From Candidatus Methylacidiphilales bacterium (GTDB taxonomy: Bacteria; Verrucomicrobiota; Verrucomicrobiia; Methylacidiphilales; CAZTYG01): a stretch of DNA of 64,000 nucleotides. The notes under the pieces were generated by a model that made no database searches, had not been told where the DNA came from, and saw only the letters and a list, made by a program, of their open reading frames with translations. Numbering within the stretch: position 1 is the stretch's first letter; every line of letters starts with the position of its first letter. This document shows, piece by piece, positions 55,193-61,971 of this stretch. Both the position numbers and the translations under genes were made by a program. The DNA lies in contig JANRJG010000042.1 in NCBI GenBank assembly GCA_033875315.1, positions 1 through 64,000 on the forward strand. The letters are read 5' to 3'.

Positions 55193-56091
55193 GGACGGTC
55201 CTCCGGGGTGAAACCGCGGACAATGGTGTTGGCGTTGGTTTCAAGCAGTTTCAAATAAGTCGGTGCCGGACCATCCGGCCCGGTGAGGGAATCAACATAC
55301 AAGACGCCGCCGTAGCGTGCCCCGGTTTCCTGGGCGATCTGCCGGGCCGGCTTGTCACTGACCGTACTTTCGGAGAAGACCACCGGGATTTTCTCCCGGC
55401 GCACGATATCGATGACTTTGCGCACCTGTTGCGGTGTGCCCTGTTGGTCGGCATTGATCGGCCAGAGATACAATTGCTTCATTCCGTAATCCCGGGCCAG
55501 GTAAGAAAAAGCCCCCTCGCTGCTGACCAGCCAACGGCGCTCGGCCGGGATGGAATCCAAAGCTTGGCGGAGCGGAGCGTCCGCCGCACGGATCTGCTCG
55601 GTGTAGGCACGGGCATTGGCCGAGTAGACCGCCTCGTTCGCCGGATCCAGTTTCGCAAGGGCCGCGCGCACGTTTTCCACATAAATCAAGGCGTTGGCTG
55701 GCGACATCCAGGCATGGGGATTCGGTTTTCCGGTGTAGGGTCCCTCGCTGATGCCCATCGGCTCGATGCCCTCGGTCAACACCACACCCGGCACCCGGCC
55801 GAGGCGGCGGAGAAATTTCTCGAACCAACGTTCCAGATTCAGACCGTTCCACAAGATCAAGTCAGCCTGCTGGGCCCGGACCATATCACCCGGCGTCGGC
55901 TCATATCCATGGATTTCCGCCCCCGGCTTGGTGATGGAGACCACCTCCGCCGCATCCCCCGCCACATGGGCGGCGATGTCCTGCAGGATGGTGAACGTGG
56001 TCAGGACACGTTTCTTGCCCGTCGCAGCCTGTCCGGGCAGGGATGAGGCCATGACCAGCAGCAGAAAAAGCAAAAGGGGCCGGAGCTTCAT
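55189..56091 (-). CDS. Manganese-type ABC transporter substrate-binding protein
   Basis: A 300 aa cluster-A-I metal-binding lipoprotein-like protein with a signal peptide (about 1-22); there is no clear lipobox Cys. Metal ligands in order are His61 in EIHGYEP, His126 in NPHAWMS, Glu192 in SSEGAF and Asp267 in YVDSL. The third-ligand Glu (rather than His) and the [14 protein letters not shown] block match Mn/Fe proteins such as PsaA, MntC and SitA, and the His-rich zinc loop of ZnuA is absent. First gene of the four-gene operon, divergent from the MntR-like regulator with an inverted-repeat operator in the gap. Confidence 0.9.
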   Translation of the reverse strand: MKLRPLLLFLLLVMASSLPGQAATGKKRVLTTFTILQDIAAHVAGDAAEVVSITKPGAEIHGYEPTPGDMVRAQQADLILWNGLNLERWFEKFLRRLGRVPGVVLTEGIEPMGISEGPYTGKPNPHAWMSPANALIYVENVRAALAKLDPANEAVYSANARAYTEQIRAADAPLRQALDSIPAERRWLVSSEGAFSYLARDYGMKQLYLWPINADQQGTPQQVRKVIDIVRREKIPVVFSESTVSDKPARQIAQETGARYGGVLYVDSLTGPDGPAPTYLKLLETNANTIVRGFTPEDRP

Positions 56092-56113
56092 CGGCCCAAC
56101 CTAGACTCTCTTG

Positions 56114-56131
56114 AGTTAGATGCAACTAACT
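56114..56131. promoter_or_regulatory. MntR/DtxR-type operator (18-bp inverted repeat)
   Basis: AGTTAG (56114-56119) and CTAACT (56126-56131) are exact inverted repeats around a 6-nt spacer. It lies between the divergent substrate-binding protein and regulator genes. DtxR/MntR/TroR-type operators commonly carry a TTAG...CTAA core with this spacing. It is probably the site where the adjacent regulator represses the importer when Mn is plentiful. Confidence 0.65.
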
Positions 56132-56185
56132 TTTTAAGACCATATTAACATTGCTAGCCGGGCTTATTCCGCTTAGGGTCTCCCC

Positions 56186-56626
56186 ATGGCCCAGCCCGTG
56201 GCTCCCCTGCTTTCGCAGAGCATTGAAGACTACCTGGAACGGATCTACGAGTTGATCGAACTCAAGGGCTACGCCCGCGTCTCCGACATTGCCGAGGCCC
56301 TGCGTTTCACCCGTCCCAGTGTCTCCATCATGGTCAAGCGCCTGGACAAACTGGGCTTCCTGCGATACGAGAAGTATCGCGGCCTGACCCTGACGGAAAA
56401 GGGCCGGGAGGTGGCCCGGCGCATCCAACGCCGGCACGTCATTCTAACCGAGTTCTTCACCCTTCTCGGGCTGGACCGCAACGTCATCGCACGCGACGTC
56501 GAAGGCATTGAACACCACGTCAGCTCGGAGAGCCTGGAAAAATTGGAACGGATTGTGGAATACTGGGCCCGCCACCCGGCGGAACTCCGCCGGATCATTC
56601 CCGGAGCGGGCAAGAACCGTCCCTGA
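56186..56626 (+). CDS. mntR: MntR/DtxR-family metal-dependent regulator
   Basis: A 146 aa winged-helix repressor of the DtxR family, the short form lacking an SH3-like domain, as in MntR. The N-terminal HTH reads LSQSIEDYLERIYELIELKG and RVSDIAEALRFTRPSVSIMVKRLDKLGFL, split. Metal-site candidates in the dimerisation domain are in RRHVILTEFFTLLG and EGIEHHVSSE (His/Glu pairs). It is divergent from the Mn importer, with an inverted-repeat operator in the shared gap. Autoregulation and repression of the importer are inferred. Confidence 0.9.
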   Translation: MAQPVAPLLSQSIEDYLERIYELIELKGYARVSDIAEALRFTRPSVSIMVKRLDKLGFLRYEKYRGLTLTEKGREVARRIQRRHVILTEFFTLLGLDRNVIARDVEGIEHHVSSESLEKLERIVEYWARHPAELRRIIPGAGKNRP

Positions 56627-56655
56627 CTGTCCGCTCAAGCCATAACGATGCCGTT

Positions 56656-56826
56656 GCTCACCGCGAAGATCGCGAAGGACGCGATGTATTTGGGACTTGG
56701 ATACTGAAAAAATTCAATTCACCAGTCGGTGAGTCTGAATCCGAGGGCAATGAGCTTGAATGGCTCTGTATTTTATTCATATCCAACTATTTCGACTTCG
56801 CGCCCTTCGCGCCCTTCGTGGTGAAC
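56656..56826. repeat. Dispersed nonamer-bounded element, copy C (171 bp)
   Basis: The left end reads in reverse complement CTTCGCGAT, CTTCGCGGT, GAG; the right end reads CTTCGCGCC, CTTCGCGCC, CTTCGTGGT, GAAC (56796-56826). The middle holds AATTCACC-AGTCGGTGAG (about 56716-56734), akin to a segment of copies A and B. It fills the 206 bp gap between the MntR gene and the P-type ATPase gene, which otherwise has no gene. Confidence 0.65.
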
Positions 56827-56832
56827 AACCGC

Positions 56833-59058
56833 TCAACGCCGGAAAAGCAGGCGCAGGCTGTTGAGACAAACCAGCACCGTACTACCCTCGTGGGCCATCA
56901 CGCCGAGGCTGAGGGGGATTTTCCCGGTCAAAGACCCCAACGCCATCACGACCACCGTACCAAAGGCCACGACCAAATTTTGTCGGATGATGGTGCGGGC
57001 CCTGCGGCTGAGCAGGTAGGCCTTCAGGAAAAGATCGATGCGGTCGTTCATGAGCACAACGTCGCTTTGCTCGACCGCGGCATCGCTGCCCCTGGCCCCC
57101 ATGCCGACAGCCACTTGGGCCGCGGCCAGGCTGGGCGCATCATTGATTCCGTCGCCCACCATGGCCACCACATGGCCCTCGCGGGTCAACTCCTCGATGG
57201 CGCGCACTTTGTCCGCAGGCAACAACCCGCCGCGGATATCCTTGGCATCGAGCCCGATCTCCGCCCCGACCTGGTCCGCCACCTGCTGCCGGTCCCCGGT
57301 CAACATGACGGTGCGCAGCCCGAGTTCATGCAACGATTCCAGCACCGGCTTGGATTCCACGCGCACCCGGTCGCGCAGGAGCATGCGTCCCAGAACATCG
57401 CCCTTGAGAATCCAGATTTCGCTGCAGGCCGCTTCGGGAAGGGGCACGGCATCGACCAGAGCGGCCACCGCCCCCTGGGCCACCAGTTCACGACGACCGA
57501 TGACGCACAATTCCCCGTTCAGCCGTGCACTCACGCCCTGGCCGGTGTGGTTTTGGAAATCGCCCACCCCGAGGTCGCTCAATCCCTGCTTGCGTCCGTA
57601 ACGCACGATGGCCCGGGCGATCGGGTGTGAAGCCTGCACTTCCATGCTGTAGGCAAGTTCGGCCACATCGCGTTCGCGACCCGGGGGCAGACTGAGGACC
57701 TGCTCGACTTCCAATTCGCCGGAGGTGAGGGTTCCGGTTTTGTCGAGGGCCACACAGTCGACACGAGCCAATTCTTCGACAGCCGCCCCGCCACGGAAAA
57801 GGAAACCCTGACGGGCACCGGCAGCGATGGCGGCCAGGATGGCGGAGGGGATGGAGAGAACGAGGGCGCACGGGCTCATGACCACCATCAAGGTCATAGC
57901 ACGGTAAAACGCGGAGTATCCATCGTTGTTCTCAAAAGGGGGGACCTTGAGAACGATCCACCAAACAAAAAACATCAATGCCGTGCAGCCCAGAACCACC
58001 CAGGTGTAACCGGTGCCGAAACGGTCGGTGAACCGTTGAGCGGGGGCGCGGCGGTTTTGTGCGTTGCGGATGAGGTCGATGATTTTCTGCAACGCACTTT
58101 GCCGGAGCGGCCGGAGCACCCTGGCCTTGACCGAACCCCAGGTGTTGAGTGTGCCGCCGAACACCTCGTCGCCGGGATTCTTGGCCACTGGAAGACTCTC
58201 CCCGGTCAGGGCCGATTCATCGGCCGCCGTCTGGCCGTCGGTCAACAGCGAATCCACCGCGAACAAATCCCCCGGCCGCACGACGAGGATATCGCCCGGC
58301 TGGAGGGATTCGGCCGGGACCTCCTCCTCGGAGCCGTCGGACCGGAGGCGGATGGCATGGCGCGGGGTGGCCTTGAGCAGGGAGTCGATGGCTCCGCGGG
58401 TGCGGTGGGAAGCGTAGGCCTCCATGGCCCCGGAGGCGGAAAACAGGAAGAGCAGCAGGGCTCCCTCACCCCAGGCTCCCACCAACGAAGCTCCGGCGGC
58501 GACCGCCAGCATGAGGAAGTGAATATCCAGACGTCCACGGCGCAGGTTGTGCCAGGCATCCTCGGCCGCGTCGCGTCCACCGGCCAGCAGGGCTCCGGCA
58601 TAGAAGACCACATCCAGCCATGAAGGGCCCAATTGCAGCTTGTGCACCAGAAAACCGGAGACCAGCAGGGCCCCACAGATGCCGGCATAAGTGGCCAGTT
58701 CGCGCCAGTCCTCTTCTTCCTCCTCCTCCTCGAACCAATCCAGCTCCCGCCATTTCCAGAATGTCGGCGCCGTCGGGCACGTGGGCTTGCGCAATACCGT
58801 TCCGTCACCTTCCTTGTCCACGCGGATGGAGGGACTCAAACCGGTGCGTTGTTCCGGCAAGAGGGCCTCGACTTCGGCCAACGATTGGCGCAGGGCTTCC
58901 TGCAAGGCGGCGACATCGACATTCCCCAACGTGGCCACGCTCAGGCGGCGGTTTTCCGGGTCGATCCGCACCGCCTCGACCCCAGGCTGGGAAATGAGGA
59001 AACGCGACAGGCCGACCAGGCGCAAGTCGTCGGAATCAGCAGGTGCCGAGAAAGACAT
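56833..59058 (-). CDS. P1B-type heavy-metal ATPase, Co/Mn/Fe class (P1B-4-like)
   Basis: Metal efflux P-type ATPase of 741 aa. A ferredoxin-like HMA domain (about 12-62) lacks the CxxC metal site, and a run of seven Glu lies at 110-116. The phosphorylated Asp439 is in DKTGTLT; SHPIARAI is the P1B His-Pro motif. The membrane motif is SPC (395-397) rather than CPC, and HEGST is in the last helix region (His723), as in P1B-4 pumps for Co, Fe(II) or Mn such as CtpC and PfeT. Cu and Zn/Cd are less likely. Close to the Mn importer and MntR, so it may export excess Mn or Fe; no shared operator is seen. Confidence 0.85.
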   Translation of the reverse strand: MSFSAPADSDDLRLVGLSRFLISQPGVEAVRIDPENRRLSVATLGNVDVAALQEALRQSLAEVEALLPEQRTGLSPSIRVDKEGDGTVLRKPTCPTAPTFWKWRELDWFEEEEEEEDWRELATYAGICGALLVSGFLVHKLQLGPSWLDVVFYAGALLAGGRDAAEDAWHNLRRGRLDIHFLMLAVAAGASLVGAWGEGALLLFLFSASGAMEAYASHRTRGAIDSLLKATPRHAIRLRSDGSEEEVPAESLQPGDILVVRPGDLFAVDSLLTDGQTAADESALTGESLPVAKNPGDEVFGGTLNTWGSVKARVLRPLRQSALQKIIDLIRNAQNRRAPAQRFTDRFGTGYTWVVLGCTALMFFVWWIVLKVPPFENNDGYSAFYRAMTLMVVMSPCALVLSIPSAILAAIAAGARQGFLFRGGAAVEELARVDCVALDKTGTLTSGELEVEQVLSLPPGRERDVAELAYSMEVQASHPIARAIVRYGRKQGLSDLGVGDFQNHTGQGVSARLNGELCVIGRRELVAQGAVAALVDAVPLPEAACSEIWILKGDVLGRMLLRDRVRVESKPVLESLHELGLRTVMLTGDRQQVADQVGAEIGLDAKDIRGGLLPADKVRAIEELTREGHVVAMVGDGINDAPSLAAAQVAVGMGARGSDAAVEQSDVVLMNDRIDLFLKAYLLSRRARTIIRQNLVVAFGTVVVMALGSLTGKIPLSLGVMAHEGSTVLVCLNSLRLLFRR

Positions 59059-59064
59059 GACGGC

Positions 59065-59565
59065 TCACTCTACCTGGCCGGTCCCGGGCGAAAGAGCCTT
59101 GCCGGTGCGAAACTCGGGGTGACGGATCTTGCCCCCGGCTTCGGCCACCCGGATCGTTCCTACGATGACAAAAATCATCCAAGCCGAAAAAACAAGCACG
59201 GAAGGGAGAGCGAAGCGGGGCCAACGAGTCAAGACCACCGCCAATACCACGGCCAGTCCCCCCGAAAGATAGATGGCCCAGGAAAGACCTTCGGCGGCTT
59301 CCTCGTGTTCATGCAGCCATCCTTCCCCCTCCCCGTCCAAGGCGGGCTGGATCAGGCCTTTCTCAAATCGTTCTTCCGCCTCTTCACCGGTATACATCAC
59401 TCCGGCAGTGGCCAAAGCCATCGCCGCGATCAACCCGAGGGCCGTCAATTGGACAGGTGGAGTCTTGAATACAGTTCCCACCCAGAGGATCAACAACCCA
59501 ATGGGAATGCCCACGATGGGCAAATGATTGAGGGCTATGTGGAGGTGTTCGGGGGTCAGGTTCAT
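59065..59565 (-). CDS. Four-helix membrane protein upstream of the metal ATPase
   Basis: A 166 aa membrane protein with about four hydrophobic segments (around 8-30, 38-58, 97-117, 122-142). It opens with HLHIALNHLPIVG, a pattern found in small DUF2231-like membrane proteins, and holds an acidic, His-containing loop at about 60-90 (TGEEAEERFEKGL, LHEHEEAAEG). Metal binding by that loop is possible but not shown. The ATG at 59565 has GAAGGA upstream. The stop is 6 nt before the ATPase start, so the two genes form an operon and this one may be an accessory factor. Confidence 0.55.
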   Translation of the reverse strand: MNLTPEHLHIALNHLPIVGIPIGLLILWVGTVFKTPPVQLTALGLIAAMALATAGVMYTGEEAEERFEKGLIQPALDGEGEGWLHEHEEAAEGLSWAIYLSGGLAVVLAVVLTRWPRFALPSVLVFSAWMIFVIVGTIRVAEAGGKIRHPEFRTGKALSPGTGQVE

Positions 59566-59666
59566 GTTCCTTCTTTTGTTAAGAAGACACATTACCCACA
59601 CTAATTGAGAACAACAAGCTCGATTGGAGGATAAATATCTCCACTACAATCAATTACACTTGAGAC
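59566..59666 (-). promoter_or_regulatory. Upstream region of the metal ATPase operon
   Basis: On the minus strand TTGTTG and TAATGT stand 17 nt apart and about 20 nt before the membrane-protein start, a plausible sigma70 promoter. The gap also holds the end of the metallophosphoesterase gene region, where TTGAG-T-CTCAA forms a small palindrome at 59660-59670 across that gene's stop codon. Confidence 0.4.
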
Positions 59667-60476
59667 TCAAACTCGCGTGAGAACCGCTTGCGGGCTCGAC
59701 AACTCGTTCTCTTTGGGCGCCAAGTCCGACTGCTCACCAACTGATTGGACGTGCAGGTCCCGCAGGAGTTCAATCCGTCCATCCATGTGCTCGACCAAGG
59801 CGGAGCAGCTTTCGACCCAGTCGCCCGAGTTGTAATAGTGGGTGTTCCCCAATTGGCGATCGGCCGCATGGTGGATATGGCCGCAGAGCACGGCATCCAC
59901 CTGGTAATCCTCCGCATAGCGCACCACGGCCTGTTCGAAATCACCGATGAAGCTGACCACGTTCTTGACCTCGTTTTTGACAAAAGCGCTGAGCGACCAA
60001 TAGGGCCGTCCCAAGAGACGACGCCCCAAGTTCACCACCCCGTTGAGGTTGAGGAGGATCTTGTAACCCAAATCACCAATGTGGGCCAGCCAGCCCAGAT
60101 TCTGCACCACCACATCCAGTTCATGCCCATGGATGACCAGGATACGGCGACCATCGACCGTGGTGTGGATGTCGTTTTTGCGCACGGTCACGGAACCGTA
60201 AGGTCCGAGAAATCCGCCCAGAAATTCATCGTGGTTGCCCGGGATATAAATCAACTCCGTGCCTTTGCGTGATTTGCGCAAAAGCTTCTGGATCACGTCG
60301 TTGTGGTCCTGTGGCCAGTAGATCCCGCGACGCAGGGCCCAGATGTCGATGATATCGCCGACCAGATAAAGGCGGTCGAACTCATGGTGCTTCATGAACT
60401 CCAAAAGTGCGGCGGCTTTGCTCCCCCGCGTGCCGAGGTGAACATCCGAAATCCAGCAAGTGCGATAATGGGCCAT
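59667..60476 (-). CDS. LpxH-like metallophosphoesterase
   Basis: Calcineurin-type phosphoesterase of 269 aa. All metal-site motifs are present: SDVHLG near 10, GDIIDIW near 40, GNHDE near 79, HGHELD near 117 and GHIHHA near 200. The overall pattern is that of UDP-2,3-diacylglucosamine hydrolase (LpxH/LpxH2), the lipid A step after LpxA-LpxC-LpxD. With LptD in the window that role fits, but other substrates in this large superfamily are possible. No other lpx gene is nearby. Confidence 0.75.
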   Translation of the reverse strand: MAHYRTCWISDVHLGTRGSKAAALLEFMKHHEFDRLYLVGDIIDIWALRRGIYWPQDHNDVIQKLLRKSRKGTELIYIPGNHDEFLGGFLGPYGSVTVRKNDIHTTVDGRRILVIHGHELDVVVQNLGWLAHIGDLGYKILLNLNGVVNLGRRLLGRPYWSLSAFVKNEVKNVVSFIGDFEQAVVRYAEDYQVDAVLCGHIHHAADRQLGNTHYYNSGDWVESCSALVEHMDGRIELLRDLHVQSVGEQSDLAPKENELSSPQAVLTRV

Positions 60477-60500
60477 GGGTGTCAGGTATACTAGGCGTTG

Positions 60501-60520
60501 TTATTCACAATTTATTCACA
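60501..60520 (+). promoter_or_regulatory. Two tandem DnaA-box-like nonamers
   Basis: TTATTCACA occurs at 60501-60509 and again at 60512-60520, 11 bp apart, matching TTWTNCACA. They lie in the 167 bp gap between the divergent phosphoesterase and exonuclease genes. No dnaA, dnaN or AT-rich unwinding stretch of replication-origin type is nearby, so gene regulation by DnaA is more likely than an origin. Confidence 0.4.
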
Positions 60521-60643
60521 TACTAGCCATGGGTGTGTCATGACCATTGCAGCAAAGAGGCAATTATGTGACAATCAACTTTTCCCGAGTAAGTCCCACG
60601 GAATGGACTTCTCAAGCACCCCACCCGCTCCCATCTTCCTCCC

Positions 60644-61207
60644 ATGACCTACGGCAAGGCGCGCTACGCCGCCATCGATTTTGAATCCGCCGGCAGCGCC
60701 CCGGGAAAAACCGATGCCCCGATCCAGCTGGGCATCGCCCTGATGGAAGGGGGGACGATCCAAACAGAAGGAGCTCTCCGCACCTATCTCCGCACCGATC
60801 GCCCGGTCACTTGGACCGCACAACAGGTCCATGGCATCACCGACGGCGACCTGGCCGACGCACCGTCCCTGGCGGAACTATGGCCGGAGATTCAACGAAG
60901 GCTGACCGGCCGCGTCATCGTGGCCCACAGCGCGGCGACGGAGAAGCGGTTCCTGCGCCTCTTCCCCACCCACCGTTTCGGCCCTTGGGTCGACACCCTG
61001 GCTCTCGGGCGGGAAATCCATCCCGGGCTGGCCTCACACCGGCTCGGCGACCTGGTGCAGGCACTGGATCTGGAGTCGTCACTGGCATTGGCCTGCCCGG
61101 GTTTGCGCTGGCATGACGCACTCTATGATGCCACAGCCAGTCTGATTCTCCTGGCCCGCCTGATCCGGGATGGGGCAATGGAAAACCTTCCCCTGGAAAG
61201 TCACTGA
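60644..61207 (+). CDS. DEDD 3'-5' exonuclease domain protein
   Basis: A 187 aa stand-alone exonuclease related to the DNA polymerase III epsilon subunit (DnaQ). AAIDFES at 9-15 is the ExoI Asp-x-Glu motif, VIVAHSAATEKRFL near 90-103 covers ExoII, and WHDALYDATASLILL holds the His-x-x-x-x-Asp ExoIII motif (DEDDh). It could be a proofreading subunit or a general RNase T-like or DNA-repair exonuclease; no polymerase partner is adjacent. Convergent with the phosphorylase gene. Confidence 0.85.
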   Translation: MTYGKARYAAIDFESAGSAPGKTDAPIQLGIALMEGGTIQTEGALRTYLRTDRPVTWTAQQVHGITDGDLADAPSLAELWPEIQRRLTGRVIVAHSAATEKRFLRLFPTHRFGPWVDTLALGREIHPGLASHRLGDLVQALDLESSLALACPGLRWHDALYDATASLILLARLIRDGAMENLPLESH

Positions 61208-61217
61208 ATCCCGGCGC

Positions 61218-61235
61218 CGCTTTCCAAGGAAAGCG
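61218..61235. terminator. 8-bp hairpin between convergent genes
   Basis: CGCTTTCC (61218-61225) and GGAAAGCG (61228-61235) are exact reverse complements with a 2-nt centre. It lies between the convergent exonuclease and phosphorylase genes, suiting a shared terminator. The short loop would melt to a 7-bp stem with a tetraloop. No T-tract. Confidence 0.45.
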
Positions 61236-61256
61236 ATCGAATTGGAATATCGGATA

Positions 61257-61964
61257 TTACTCGGGGGCTTCGAGTTCTTTCACCACTTGGGCGACAAACA
61301 TGGTCAGCTTGGCCCGCACCTCGGGCAATGGAGCCAGGAAATCCTTGAAGGCTTTGATCCGGTCCTGGTTGAAAGCAAGATGGGCGATGAGCTTCAACGG
61401 CGAGGTGCGCCCGGTGTGCATGTTGTAGCCCTGGGAAAGCACATCGTTGGGGATGTCCTCGGTGGCCAGATCGCTGACGGCGCGGATGCTGAGAAAATCC
61501 AGACAGTAGGGCAGCACGGCCCGGGCGACCGCATCGGTTTCCATGTCGACGATCTGGCAGTTGAACTCTCGACCGATGGCCTGCTTCTGCTCCGCGGTCG
61601 AAACCACCGTGGGCGATGGGTAAACCTTGGCGATGTCGAATCCGGGCAGGAGTCGGAGGTAATTGATCAGGGCCTCCGAGCTGTAATCCTGGACGATGAT
61701 GATTTGACCGCGTGCCATTTGCGGGGACAACGCCCCGGCGAATCCGGCCAGGATCACCTGGCTGACCTCGAAATGCTTCAAGACCGATTCGGTTCCCCGG
61801 GCCGAAAGTTCGGGCCCCATCCCGATCACGGCCAAAACGACCGAGGCCCGGCCCAGCTTTCCCTCGTGGACCGTGATGTGGTCAACCACGCGTGTACTGC
61901 GATGACTCAACGCACCGAGGAAATCCTTGGCTTCGTATTCGGTGGGAAAAAGGACGGCGATCAT
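61257..61964 (-). CDS. Hopanoid-associated nucleoside phosphorylase-like protein (HpnG type)
   Basis: A 235 aa phosphorylase/nucleosidase superfamily protein. LAGFAGALSP near 73 and VDMETDAVARA near 130 carry the substrate and ribose-binding Glu of the MTA/SAH nucleosidase fold, and IRAVSDLA near 152 the catalytic Asp. HpnG cleaves adenine from adenosylhopane in hopanoid synthesis. The gene lies 7 nt downstream of squalene-hopene cyclase on the same strand, so that role is favoured over a general MTA/SAH nucleosidase. No hpnH radical-SAM gene is in the window to supply adenosylhopane. Confidence 0.75.
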   Translation of the reverse strand: MIAVLFPTEYEAKDFLGALSHRSTRVVDHITVHEGKLGRASVVLAVIGMGPELSARGTESVLKHFEVSQVILAGFAGALSPQMARGQIIIVQDYSSEALINYLRLLPGFDIAKVYPSPTVVSTAEQKQAIGREFNCQIVDMETDAVARAVLPYCLDFLSIRAVSDLATEDIPNDVLSQGYNMHTGRTSPLKLIAHLAFNQDRIKAFKDFLAPLPEVRAKLTMFVAQVVKELEAPE

Positions 61965-61971
61965 GGCAAGT

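Noticed and set aside
56656-56826. Nonamer arrays considered as a CRISPR array
   Set aside because: Units are 9 bp without spacers, at most three in a row, in inverted pairs; no cas gene is in the window.
60501-60520. DnaA-box-like pair considered as the replication origin
   Set aside because: Only two boxes, no dnaA, dnaN, gidA or rpmH neighbours and no AT-rich unwinding stretch.
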